Positions 27,471 to 39,613 of a stretch of DNA of 64,000 nt are shown piece after piece; the first letter of the stretch is position 1; every line of letters begins with the position of its first letter. The DNA comes from Lottia gigantea (taxonomy: Eukaryota; Mollusca; Gastropoda; Lottiidae). The stretch is taken from NCBI RefSeq assembly GCF_000327385.1, contig NW_008710834.1:726720-790719 (forward strand), read 5' to 3'. A program made the translations under genes and the position numbers. A model generated the notes under the pieces. That model worked only from the letters and a program-made list of their open reading frames with translations. It was not told where the DNA came from and did no database searches.

Positions 27471-29001
27471 ATTAATTAACCTTAAAACTATATGTGCCTT
27501 ATTAGAGAACTATAGATGCCATTCAAGATAACTTGGAAACAATTTACATTACAACAAAATTCTTTTCTATTTCTGTGTCCATTGTTATTCATTTTTCTTA
27601 TCATTGTTTACAATTTTGTATGAATTTACATTGTTTATTTTGTTGATCATTATAAATGTTTTATATTATACTATTGTTTTTGATGTTCACAAAAATATGC
27701 CTTGGTATCACTGTTCATAGATTGGTCGGATTAAGTGATGGATCAAAATGACGCGAGAAGGGAATGATGAGGGTAGTAGATGATGCGGGTTGAGATTTTC
27801 TTATCAGAAAGTGGGGACACGAAAGACACACTTGCAAGATTGCAGATGTACCAAAAGGATTGGATCTCCTGCGTACCCCGTCTACTCAAGGCTTTAGACC
27901 TCCGATTTTCTAACTCGCTTTCTAGATTCTAGGACAGCAGCATTCATCACCTGTCGAGGTACCTTAATTTGGTTAATTCTATAACCCCCCATCAGATTTT
28001 ATTAAGTGTCGAGCTCCTTATAGATTAGTACTCTAGAGCATTATTCCGTTGCCCTGGTCAGGTGGATGCGATGTACGGTGTGGTATTATCGATACAGTTG
28101 AAAATAGAGGACGAAATACACAATGTACGGGTCCGAGCACGATTGGTTTCTATTTAATGAAATCCCACACCGTACCGGACATCACATCTCGTTTATTCGC
28201 TCTTTAAGACTGCGCCTCATAGAGTTATCTAAATTTAATATATGTTTTTTATCCTATTCAACATCCTCAGTGTCTCAACCAATATCGAAGTCTTTCACTA
28301 ACAAAGTGCTTAGCATTGTTTCGATCTCATTCTAATATTCTATCGATTATATGGTCATTAAAATTACATCCGTTCGGCCGTAAAAGATACTCCATTAGGA
28401 CCGATTTAGTCACGTGTCGGTCACATGACTAGCATGGCAGCAGTTTTAAATGCTATTCTTCTTCCAATTCAGTTGCCAATTTTTCAGCTCCGCTTCTTTA
28501 ATTACCGTTAAATTAATAGAGTACTGATATTATTGCACTGGTCACATACCCAAAACGTGTCGAAAATAGTACAAAATACTTTTCTAGCAATAAATACCTT
28601 TATGGTCATTGCATTTGAAACAGTAAGTGATTTTGCACGTGTCTTTGAATATAGGTCATTTGAAGTAATTGCTACATCTATTTCCATCAAACGCTAGAAA
28701 CGTGTTCATAAGAAAGCACTAAAATCTGTAAATACAATTATGGACCATGTGTTCATTCAACCTTCAAAAATGTACCAATCACCTGTCAACACAGTTTATG
28801 AAAACGAATGTGGGTTAACGTCACTCTGTTCTAACATTTAATCAAAGAATGGCAACTCCAATTTTGTTCTTTGATTTAACTTTTCCCTGGACATTAACAT
28901 AACCAATTTCTTTTCGAAATGTAACATGGAATGATCCCTCATACGCCAAATAAATCACTTGAACAACAAACGCATCAACAACATAACCATTTCAACACAA
29001 G

Positions 29002-29453
29002 AACTCATCCATTTTGTTAACAAATGAGGCACTAACTCGCCCATTTGTTTATCAAATGAGGCACCAACTCATCCATTTGTTTATCAAATGAGGCACTAAC
29101 TCAACCATTTGATTATCAAATGAGGCACCAACTCATCCATTTGTTTATCAAATGAGGCACTAACTCAACCATGAGATTATCAGATGAGGCACTAACTCAT
29201 CCATTTGATTATCAAATGAGATACTAACTCACCCATTTGCTTACCAAATGAGGCACTAACCCACCCATTTGATTATCAAATGAGGCACCAACTCATCCAT
29301 TTGATTATCAAATGAAGCACTAACTCACCCATTTGATTATCAAATGCGACACTAACTCACCCATTTTATTATCAATTGAGGCACTAACTCACCCATTTGA
29401 TTATCAAATGAGGCACTAACTCACCCATTTGATTACGGAATGTGGCATCAACC
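29002..29453 (+). repeat. 32-bp minisatellite with palindromic half
   Basis: About 14 units of 32 bp: 16 bp 'gaggcactaactcacc' followed by 'catttgattatcaaat'. The second half plus the next g makes an imperfectly spaced palindrome (CATTTGAT-T-ATCAAATG) in most units. Divergence between units is modest. Confidence 0.92.
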
Positions 29454-30722
29454 TAATCAACTTATTTGTGTTTTTAACGTACTGACAGTTCTTAACTAAA
29501 TGATATGATTCTTTGACTGGAATATCTGAACGTCATTCATTATCTAAGGGAGGTTACTACAACAATACATTATAAACCAGACTACAAAAATAATCTACTA
29601 TTATTTTTCATATTAAATAGGTAGTTGTTAGATTTTATAAAACGTTTTGTATTCCCTAGTCACCTATTTCATATTTCTACTTAGATATTATCTTTTCATG
29701 ATGTCACGTGATTTTTCTAACTGGCCAATCCACTCACTTGTACGTAGCCATTTTTACGATTTGTTTTGTAAATATGAACACACACGAAACATGTCAAGGG
29801 AAACTCACTCGTAGGTCGTTTTGTTTGTATAAATTAATATGAAGCTCTACCATGTCTATGAGAGTGTGGTGTTAGTGACGTTGTTTTTTTATAACTTTTG
29901 TGATGTGATGACAATAACTTTCCCCACACCAACATCGGAGTCCGCACATAGGCATGGAACTTGCAAAACTGAATTGAGCATTTTTCTGAATCGGGGAGGA
30001 GGAAGTGATCCAAAATTGTGGTCAGACTACCCCGTTTGTGACCACCAACCTCCACTATAGTTTAAGAAAGAAGCGGGTTGTCTTCGTTGCTGTCAGTGAT
30101 AAAATAAGCAGTTTGGACCTACTTACGGATCACCGTCCAATATTCGATTTTTATCAGCAAGAAGGATACGACATATGATAATTTTTTTGAGGTGAACGAT
30201 GGCGGCTGACATACAGCTAAAATGTTCAAAAAACCGCTTAGATTTATAACCAAAATATCCGTTACATATTTACTCGATGACTTGAGAATGCATTTCAAGA
30301 TGAAATTTTAAAATTTTCTTTGCTTCCAGCGCCAAAGGAGAATTAAACCACCTTGTAGATTCCCACTAGCTCCCTTGCTCACCTTCACAATAAAGAGCAG
30401 TGGATGTCCTCGATACTTTGTCTCATGATAGGCGTGTAGCTATATATTTCTCCCTATAAGTCTATATAATAACTGTAGCCTACATAATTCCGCATGTCAA
30501 CACTATGCCGCATCATATTCATGTCAGTTTTTAACGTTATTAATAGGATGTATTGATATACAAAACTCAAAGGTTATTTGAATAAGCAAAGATGCAGAAC
30601 ACTATTTTAATAGTTCAGTCTAGAGTAATGAAGATGCAGCATGTAGATGTACTATTAGTTAGTGTAGCCTTCAATACTAGTGACAAGCGGAAAGACAGGG
30701 TTGTAAATGTTTGTTGACACTC

Positions 30723-30730
30723 TATAAAAA
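30723..30730 (+). promoter_or_regulatory. Possible TATA box of SLC13 gene
   Basis: TATAAAAA lies 29 bp before the start codon. If used in the usual way the 5' UTR would be only a few bases, so either another upstream start is used or the motif is incidental. Confidence 0.25.
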
Positions 30731-30758
30731 TTAGTGTTCATCTTTATTAAGTTAAAAT

Positions 30759-33700
30759 ATGGCGACAATCGTTCAACAGTTATGGAGCATTAGAGTTGTG
30801 CTGTTATTGGTCACTACGCCCATGCTACTGCTCCCGTTACCTTTGTACATTGGCTCACAGGTAAGCATTCTTATTCCTAGCTATTGTACTATTGCCAGGA
30901 CACAGGTAAGTCCCCTTTCCACTTTAATAGGTTCAGACTTAGATTCAGATATCAATTGATCCATGTATGCTTGTAGTGAGTAAAAGGGTACCCGTCAGAA
31001 TTCAAAAAAGGGATACGAAGCGCCTAAAAGTTTATCCAGCTTAACTAAATGTAGACTAAAAATATCAGAAAACGAAAAAGAATGTCAAAATATAAGCCAA
31101 TTTCATATTTTGTCGGATATTCGATATTACATACTGTATTTACTGTTTATACAACCTGTGGCAATCACGTGGCAGAACATAAAGCGGTATTTTTTTTAAT
31201 GGTACACAATGTATCTAATAGTACAAACACAATAGATAGATTTCATACGTATGTATACGTCATAAACTTGCAACAAAACATTGGATAAAAATATAGTTAC
31301 TTTGAGTACATACCAAACTTCAATAAAATCCAAAAAATGGAAGAAATTACAATAATTTATCACAATAAGCCATCATCAATTAAGGAGAATACTGTCAGCA
31401 TCTTACAAGATATCAACTCTGCGGTTTTTTGGTCATTTTTGATTAATATGGCAAGGTTTGATTGATCTGGGATTCATTCTGCCCTGACCTAGATCACTGT
31501 AACAAATATGACAATACAAAATATATTACTACACTTATTACTATATTACTGTAGACAATTCTCGGCCAGAAATCCAAAGAAACAGATTGGCATAACATTG
31601 GTAGCAGGAAATGAACTGAAAAAGTAATGATTCTTTACTATCAACATATTGGACTATCTGTATTTCTGATTGGCTTTTTTCAGGAGGCCAAGGCAGCATT
31701 TGTGTTATTGTTAATGGCAATAATGTGGGTCACAGAGGCGCTACCCATCTCCGTTACTGCATTATTTCCAGTATTTCTCTTCCCAATGCTAGGTGTTGTA
31801 ACTGCTAAAGAAATTGCTCCTGAATATATGTCTGTAAGTATTATGCTTTTTCAAAAATTGGTTATATAGTATTGAATAGAGCATTGGTATGTAAATACCG
31901 AATGGAATCATCATTTTCTATCGAGAATGAAGGGACTAACCTCTCTTCAACTGTATCTGACCATTCCCAAAAGAAATATGAAAGACGCTGTTACTTTCAG
32001 TGTTAACAGCCCTTATTGTGGTATATGAAGTAAATTTCTCACAAACCCTATTTTGGTAAATACTCAAATGTGGTAAAAACTCCTATTGTGGTTAAAGCAA
32101 TATATTTGATTGCAATCCCTATTGTGATAACAACCCATTTTGAGGTAAACACCCCTATTGTGATAATAACCCCTAACATGAGCCCTATTGTGATAAATGT
32201 GGTAAATTCTTCACAATCCCTGTTGTGATAACAACCCTTATTGTGATAAATGTGGTAAATTCTTCACAACCACTTCACAATTGTGGTAAGAACAAACCTC
32301 TGATTTATAATTTTCAGGATACATTGATGATATTTATTGGAGGACTAATTATGGCAACTGCTATAGAAGTATGGGATATTCACAAACTGGTAGCATTAAG
32401 GATTCTGCTTTTAGTTGGCTCTAAACCCAGATGGTAAGTCACATTTGAGACATTCTAGAGATAGGGCGAACATCTCCTTTTTACCGTCGTTGAACTTTTT
32501 AATTTTCAACCAAATTAAAGATGGGTTCCCTTATTTTCATTTATGAAAATGAAATGCTAATACTTATATGAATAGAAAGTAGAGTTGTTCTAATAACTTG
32601 GAAAATTCCAGTTTGTCTCACATGTTCATAATTAATTCATAATTAGCTAAATTAGAAGAGAATTACCAACAGAATTCGGATGAGTGACCGATCAAGAAAG
32701 GTCAAAAAGTATTTTTAGTTTATCCAGACTGTACAAACATGAACATTGATGATTGGTTAAAATTTATATTATCATATGCAATAAGAACATAATGATATGA
32801 TTAAGAATACATGATAATTCATTAGAAACACCCATTAATCAAATAGTTTGCTTAATTTGACACTAAAAAAGATGGAAACCCATCTTAAAAGAAAAAATAA
32901 TATACTCATCATAATATTCTACTCACAACTCATTTTTACTTTTTGTATCAATTGATATATTTTGTAGGTTGATGTTGGGTTTAATGATACCAACGTGGTT
33001 TCTATCAATGTTTGTGAGCAATACAGCAACAACCGCTATGATGATACCAATTGCTCAAGCACTATTAGTTCAATTAAAAGAGACCCACAAACTGCTGAAA
33101 CAGTCAAACTCTAGTAATCACATTATTCTACCTGATATTTAACATTGATCAGAATGAAACTAAATGGATTCGTTGTCAAGTCCACTATATCCTTCAATAT
33201 ATCAGGTTCTTCCAGATGATGCCCGCTATCAGTAGTCGTTGGAAATAGAATCTCTCTCGATTGTTCAAACCTCAAAAGATTTGAACCTCATTGGAATTCG
33301 TTATCACGGACTGTAGAAATCCAGTGACCTTTCAACATATTAATTGGAGTGAAATATTGAAATGTCGATAACTGGAAATAGATCAAACATTCAAAATTAA
33401 AGATATAAAGCGATATATATTGGTTGTATACTGCTTCCCTTGTTGGCTGGCAGAACTGTGTATATAAGCATGGAGGAGTGTGCTGAATGATGACCATTTT
33501 TTTTCTTTTGTAGATGTGGAATGTGAAAGTGACAGCAAAGACATTAAAGAAATAAATATTGAAAAGGGAGAAGAGTACGCGAATTTCTTTTAATAGATCT
33601 CTGTAGAGTAGGAGTATAACCGCATGATCTCTGTAGAGTAGGAGTATAACCGCATGATCTCTGTAGAGTAGGAGTATAACCACATGGTCTCTGTAGAGTA

Positions 33701-36700
33701 GGAGTATAACAACATGATCTCTGTAGAGTAGGAGTATAACCGAATGATCTCTGTAGTAGAGTAGGAGTATAACAACAGGGTCTTTGTAGATAAGGAGTAT
33801 AACCGCATGATCTCTGTAGAGTAGGAGTATGACCGCACGATCCCTGTAGAATAGGAGTATAACCGTATAATATCTATTGAGTAGGAGTATAACCACATGA
33901 TCTCTGTAGAGTAGGAGTATAACCGAATGATCTCTGTAGTAGAGTAGGAGTATAACAACAGGGTCTTTGTAGATAAGGAGTATAACTGCATGATCTCTGT
34001 AAAGTAGGAGTATGACCGCACGATCTCTGTAGAGTAGGAGTATAACCGTATAATCTCTATTGAGTAGGAGTATAACCACATGATCTCTGTAGAGTAGGAG
34101 TATAACCTGCATGGTATCTGTAGAGTAACAGTATAACCGCATGATCTCTGTAGAGTAAGAGAATAACCGCATGATCTCTGTAGAGTAAGAGTATAACCGT
34201 ATGGTCTCCGTAGATATGGAGTATAACCGTATGATCTCTGTAGAGTAGGAGTATAACCACACGGTCTCTGTAGAGAAAGAGTATAACCGCATAATTTCTG
34301 TAGAGTATAGAGTATAACCGCATGATCGCTGTAGAGTAGGAGTAGTAAACGCAATTTAACACGTAATTCAGTCAAATGAATCGCAACACAGGACTGCATT
34401 TGAAGGGATTCTTTAAACAGTAAACACGGGCTAGGTCTTTATCAAGAAAGTTGTTTGGGGGGCAGTTCATCGTTAAGATTGACTTGAATTTCAGCTAACC
34501 CGAGAGCATCAGGATTTTCAGCAAACTCACAGCAAAATCTCATGCTAATAAAAGGTTGAGAAACCGCTGCTGATTCACAGCATCAAATCTGATCCGTAAC
34601 ATAGCTCATCTCAATTAGGAGACCGACTTCGATGGGTGTAGATTCCGAGCATATCCGGACGGATTAATCAGACTATTCTTTTATTTGATAGAAAAGACGA
34701 AGAAGAAGATGGTGACAAGCAATTTAAGAATGTAGGTAAAGCAATATCGTTGTGTATTTGTTATGCAGCTAATTGTGGTGGTATAGGTGCTCTAACTGGA
34801 ACTGGGCCGAATCTGGTTTTAAAAAACTATGCTGATGAGTAAGTGACGCCATTTTGTTTTGCTATCAAAATGAACATACATAATGTCGTTGTGATATTAT
34901 CAAATCAAGCACCATAAGAAATATTTTGCAAGCATGCCGTGGAACGTGCCGCTACCCGAATGAGGTTATATACCATTACATTCATGCATATGCTAGCTAT
35001 TGCCAGGAAAAGGAATTACCAACAATGTTTGCCTTATTTCTTGTTTAATTCTCTTTGAAGCATATATTCCAAAAATGGGCTGAAGTCACCCATCAATTAC
35101 GCTACATGGATGGCATTTGGTTTACCTCTAGCGTTTCTGGTATTGATTGTAACCTGGGTTTGGCTACAGATTTTCTTTCTTCGATGTTCGTAAGTTTATG
35201 TTTTGTTCATTCTTATTGAAAATGAAACGTAAGTATGTTGGCCATTGTATTATGATGATATGATGGGTTAGATGACAATTTCTATTTAAGTTCTGTAATA
35301 TGAGTCAATTTATATTTGTTAAAAGAAAAGTAGTTTTATGGATATGTTACCTCCCTTAATACGTAAATTTAAGATAAGAGCAGGCCGATGTTACTTTCCA
35401 TGCAAATTTTCCCTCATTGTACACTGTGTAGAAACGTAGGAAGCAAAACAATGAAAGTATTGTTGTTTCTACTTGTTTTGTCTCTGAAAGTAAACGGAAC
35501 ATGGGATTGCTGATGCTTTGATAATATGTATTAATATATTTTCATTAAGAGATGTGAGTAGTTGTTACCAGAAAAACAAAGAAGAGAAGAAAGATAATAA
35601 AGTACATCTATTAGTTAAAGAACAATATGATGCTTTGGGACCTATTTCGTATGTTATACATGCTACTTTGTAATAATCCTTAAAGCTACCATGTCAAGAT
35701 GCAGTATTTTCTGTTTAATGCCATACGCATATCTAGTTCCATGACCATTTCTTTTCAAGAATTTGTGTAAAGATTGGTAGTTGCATTTGCGACATACTAT
35801 CACTTTTCTGATTGGCACTGCTATTTCTAGCCATAGGATCACATGTACACCGTGGTCGACTGGAATAACGAGTAAAGATGACGTATGCAGAACCATCTGA
35901 CTTTTGCAATACAATCTATTCTAGACGTAATCAAGCAAATGTATTCACTATACGTCCTTAAACTTTCGTGGGCATGTATGGCACCTACCAGAAGTCCCCT
36001 TTATGTTACAGCCAAATCGTCATAAAACCAGTCTCTCTCCGCCAATTAACAAGTCAGAGTGATCATTTTTCGAACTAAGGTTATAGTAGAGTATAGTTTA
36101 GTACCTATTGTTATTTTAGATATGCCCAGAAAAATGTTTTAGTATTGTTTACAGTTTTGGTTATTTGTTGGATATCACGTGATTTAGGTGGTGTTGGTGG
36201 TTGGGGTAATTTATTTAGAAATGGGTATGTTTTGTTCTCTATTTCGTTCACGTGTATTTGTATATTTTGAATTGTATAGTCAAATAGAAGCTTGAATAGA
36301 TGAACACTGTTTTGAATATGCACTTGAACCAACACACAGCTTTCACTAAGAAATTGCGCATACGCATGATTTTCTACGTCTTTCAATTCGTAATCATAAC
36401 GTTGGTTTTGTGATTAGCTAAAATTTACTGAACCTAAATGAACATCATTGCATGATCTTTCCTTGGATGATTTTGGTCAATCTGTCAATTCAAACCAACT
36501 TGGTTCGCCAAGCAGCTGCGAGAAAACGTCCTCCCAAGTGGATGCATTTTTAAAAATCCACAAAACCTATTAGCGTATAGTATCACATAGTATTTTCCAG
36601 AAATTCACAAACAAAATCTGTCATCTGTAGGAATTTATATATGGGACTTTTAGAAGAGTAAGCATAATCTGCTACACGGCAAAATTGACCTCGTTACACA

Positions 36701-38808
36701 CTGCATGGAGAATCCTTTCTCCAAAAGTCCACAAAGGAAGGATGAAATACTCTTAATATTCTGTTTTATCTTCAGGTATGTTAAAGATTCGACACCAGCC
36801 ATATTAATAGCTGTTATATTATTTTTTCTACCATCAGAATTACCAGCTATATTCTGCTGTCGCAAGCTTAAAGGTTGTTTTCTTTATCTTCAAATTCGTG
36901 AACAGACCATCTGTAACAGAATCCTTCTAACAGTTATACAGCCTTATATTACTGTTACCCTCGGATAAAGCATACTTCAGCTATCAGCAAAAGTAGCCAT
37001 TACTGATAGTTTAGGATCAGTCTTCAAAAAAATTTTCATATAGCTAGTGGTGTGACAAAAACCAAATTTCATGCCATGTCCATTTGAATGTCGATTTATA
37101 CCTTGTCCACTTTGTGCTTTCACTCTTTACTTTATATTTTTAGATGCTCGGGTCAAAACTCCTCGACCATTGTTGTTATGGCAAGACGCTCATGAAAAAT
37201 TACCATGGGGTATATTTATTTTATTAGGAGGAGGATTTGCCTTAGCCAAGGGTTGTGAGGTAAATTCCATTTTCGTCGGTCAGATGGGCAAATGAACCAT
37301 AATACTGTTGCCTGCAAGTTTGCAATAGCAAAACTATACCTCGATAATGGCAAAATTGAAAAGTGTAAAAGAATATCGCTGATTTGCAAATTTATGTCAT
37401 TGCAAAGTGCACCTTCAATAGCCCAATCAGTTGAGTATTAGTTATTAAGAGTATATTTCACTTTAAAATAGTCTTGTTCCTTTGGGTCTATTAAAAGGAG
37501 CACCCATATTTGTAGTCCAATGATGATAAAATTCCAACCTATTTCAGGTATCGGGTTTGTCCACCTGGATTGGTTTACAGTTAGCAGTATTTGCAGGTCT
37601 GAATAAATGGTTAATGCTATTAATTCTATGTTATATTTGTGAATTCCTAACTGAGTTTATCAGTAATGTTGCTCTGGCCACTCTAATGGTTCCAATTTTA
37701 GGTAATTTGGTAAGTACATGTACTAACACTCAGTATCACGCATTTAGCAACTCTGGCAGTTTACGTACAAGATTTGGTATTTAGATGATAACATTTTTCT
37801 GCATTAATTGACCGTTTACAGATGCTTCAACAGCTATTATGCATGAGTATTGGCAAAATACTTTCATTGTACTCTGCTTGGCGGTCCTCGCCATCATTGG
37901 CCCGTTCAGGTTTCGAAAAGAAGATAGTTCCTTTTTTCCGCATGTACAAAAGGGCACCGGAACAATGCGACATATTGCATCAAGTCTCATTCTGAAATCG
38001 ATAATCATAAAAATCGATCAGCACCATCCTTGTCGTAAAATGAACATTCAAACTGAAACTTAAAGCAATTCATCAAAAAATGTAGCTTGCGCGAAGTGAA
38101 CACGAGATAAACGTTAATCACAATCAATATCTTATATTTTGATCCACAGCGTTTTAACCATATAAATGCATATTCTTTTGCAGGCTATTGCAACGGGAGT
38201 TAATCCTCTGTTTTACATTCTACCTGCAGCCGTGTCAACTTCCTTTGCCTACATGTTACCTGTAGCAACAGCACCTAATGCCTTGTGCTTTTCATATGGT
38301 CATATTAAAGTGATTGATATGGTAAGTCGAATATGTAGCCCTGTTTCTTTTGCAGTCAAGGATTCTAACGGTACTCAAGTTTCAGTTTACCACATAATGG
38401 AGGTTTTGTAGTCTCTGCCACCCATACTGTTCCTGTCTACGACGAGGTCGAAGCTGTACGCGGACAAAGATGGATTGGATGATTGAGGCTAAAGGTTTTG
38501 TCGTCGTCGTTGAAAGAACTCTTTCTGTATCGCATTTCAGGTTGAAAATCTGCATACCATCTTCACAATACCAAGAATAAAAGCATATTGTGGAAGAACT
38601 ACTATTAAACCTCCTTATGGAGAATAAAGACAACGTAAACTATTATTCTTTTTTTCAGGCTATCGCAGGATTCTTCATGAATGTTGTAGCTATTCCACTG
38701 TTAGTGTTTGCAACCTTCACCTGGGGCGATGCTCTCTTTAATTTTGATGTATCCCCATTTCACAACGGAACAACATTCATCAACAACACATTGATAGCAA
38801 CCATATAA
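30759..38808 (+). CDS. SLC13A: SLC13 Na+/di- or tricarboxylate cotransporter
   Basis: Fourteen exons: 30759-30860, 31684-31833, 32318-32433, 32968-33113, 33514-33574, 34692-34838, 35061-35189, 35550-35648, 36120-36224, 36776-36873, 37144-37259, 37548-37709, 38184-38321, 38659-38808. They total 1719 nt (572 aa), all phases closing. The product aligns end to end with vertebrate NaDC/NaCT (SLC13A2/3/5): [15 protein letters not shown] near the start, [13 protein letters not shown] (SNT at 140-142), TGTGPN (227-232), [19 protein letters not shown] (SNV at 462-464) and [17 protein letters not shown] motifs bind Na+ and substrate in this family, which imports citrate, succinate or related anions at the plasma membrane. 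The C-terminus has two N-x-T sequons (NGT, NNT), as expected for an external tail. The weakest splice sites are the donors of exons 4 (A|GTAATC), 5 (GA|GTACGC) and 10 (G|GTTGTT). Substrate within the SLC13A2/3/5 group cannot be assigned. Confidence 0.95.
32000..32290 (+). repeat. Degenerate short tandem repeat in SLC13 intron 2
   Basis: Irregular repeats of a core like 'ccctattgtgataacaa' and 'gtgataaatgtggtaaattcttcacaa' lie just before exon 3 (32318). One 44-bp block is duplicated (about 32188-32222 and 32238-32272). Confidence 0.7.
32515..32888 (+). mobile_element. TTAA-bounded MITE, copy 2 (near full length)
   Basis: 374 bp from TTAAAGATGGGTTCCC to GGAAACCCATCTTAA, so the ends are inverted repeats with TTAA at both edges. 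It lies in SLC13 intron 3. Same orientation as copy 1; copies 3 and 4 are reversed. No coding capacity. Confidence 0.85.
33597..34340 (+). repeat. 30-bp minisatellite in SLC13 intron 5
   Basis: About 25 units of 'ctctgtagagtaggagtataaccgcatgat' type (30 bp; consensus shown in pieces: ctctgtagag, taggagtata, accgcatgat). A higher-order repeat of about 183 bp is visible: the distinctive variant 'aacaacagggtctttgtag' recurs at 33771 and 33954. Since 30 is divisible by three and the complement lacks stops in two frames, long minus-strand open frames (269 and 334 codons) arise; these are not genes. Confidence 0.95.
35380..35450 (+). mobile_element. SINE fragment in SLC13 intron 7
   Basis: The segment 'gagcaggccgatgtta' through 'aaattttccctcattgtacactgtgtag' to 'gtaggaagc' corresponds to the 3' third of the SINE at 62090-62460. 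Both ends are eroded. Confidence 0.55.
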
Positions 38809-38871
38809 GACAACATGGATGATTAACTTTGGAATGGCAATGTTTGTAATGTAACACTGTAGAATTCATCA

Positions 38872-38877
38872 AATAAA
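38872..38877 (+). terminator. Poly(A) signal of SLC13 gene
   Basis: AATAAA 64 bp downstream of the TAA stop, followed by further overlapping aataaa-like hexamers at 38882-38893. Cleavage is expected near 38,890-38,920. Confidence 0.6.
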
Positions 38878-38899
38878 TTCATAAATAAATAAACAGTTA

Positions 38900-39549
38900 A
38901 ATAACCATCTTTATTCGTTTTCTGTACCATGTTGTTCATGTTTTACTCGTTTATCATTATTACCTGATAAAGACTAGAGATTCCTTGAAAGGTCGTTTAA
39001 ATAAAATCATTAACAATTGTGTAACAAACTGAACCAAAAACGACTTTGATAGCGAGTATTTTATTGATGGCATTGATAGCGACCATACCGATGTTGTTAG
39101 CTACCATTATACGAAATCGTAGTAAATTGACAGGAAACAAAATTATTGATATATGTTACACGTTATCAGTTCTAATACTTAATACATGTAATTCAAAAAA
39201 AAAGCAATGGTTTGGAAACTGTAACTTCATTGCTGGCAAGGAGAGACCGTCGTCTGAAACCATTTAGGTCCCCCGCCAATCGTCTAGACTACCAGAGCGC
39301 CATAGGTTCAAGTCAATACATACTGCATGAGGTTGACTACCCCGATATATAACTATAAGTATAATTCAATTCAACGGTTCCAATGCTCCTCTAAAATTCT
39401 GTAACTTTAACGCTTCGCTTGTGATGAAGTTTCAATAATGTCGGAAAAATCAATATATCATTTATAAGTTGAAACAGTCATCTGAATCCAGTCAAGTGTA
39501 TGTTTATTTCATAGCACAAACAACACAATTAAAGCTATTATAACTTTTC
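38900..39549. other. Intergenic region, SLC13 to STMC6-type gene
   Basis: About 650 bp without a supported gene. A hydrophobic 73-codon frame at 39046-39267 begins with TTG and has no splice-consistent continuation. A tttcag acceptor at 39550 precedes the next gene's first coding exon, so a 5' UTR exon may lie in this stretch. Confidence 0.5.
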
Positions 39550-39613
39550 AGGGCTTTTGTCTGTTTTTTACCATGTGAATTTGCATGTGGAAGAGCGAGT
39601 TTCTCGTCTTTGG

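Larger units (their letters stand above)
27651..30758. other. Intergenic region, Id-like to SLC13 gene
   Basis: No supported gene. It holds the 32-bp palindromic minisatellite at 29002-29453. A 73-codon plus-strand frame at 29839-30060 overlaps a 73-codon minus-strand frame and was not accepted. Two CACGTG E-boxes are visible (about 28412 and 29705). Confidence 0.55.

Noticed and set aside
29002-29453. CRISPR-like array
   Set aside because: The spacing is regular and palindromic, but there are no unique spacers: whole 32-bp units repeat. The genome is eukaryotic, so this is a minisatellite.
29839-30060. 73-codon plus-strand frame with a hydrophobic start (MKLYHVYESVVLV)
   Set aside because: It overlaps an equally long minus-strand frame, has no conserved motif or splice partner, and the nearby TATAAAT is only a few bases from the ATG. 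A secreted micropeptide cannot be excluded but is unsupported.
33288-34399. Minus-strand open frames of 334, 269 and 101 codons
   Set aside because: They are produced by the 30-bp minisatellite, whose length is divisible by three and whose complement lacks stops. They overlap in several frames, repeat [10 protein letters not shown]-like text, and lie in an SLC13 intron.
35663-35914. 83-codon minus-strand frame in SLC13 intron 8
   Set aside because: Part of it (about 35840-35900) resembles a dispersed repeat also seen near 63120-63190 ('gggtcgactg', 'agatgac'). No gene structure was seen.
39046-39267. Hydrophobic 73-codon frame between SLC13 and the STMC6-type gene
   Set aside because: It starts with TTG, has no acceptor/donor pair giving a phase match with either neighbour, and SLC13 already ends at a well-aligned C-terminus.
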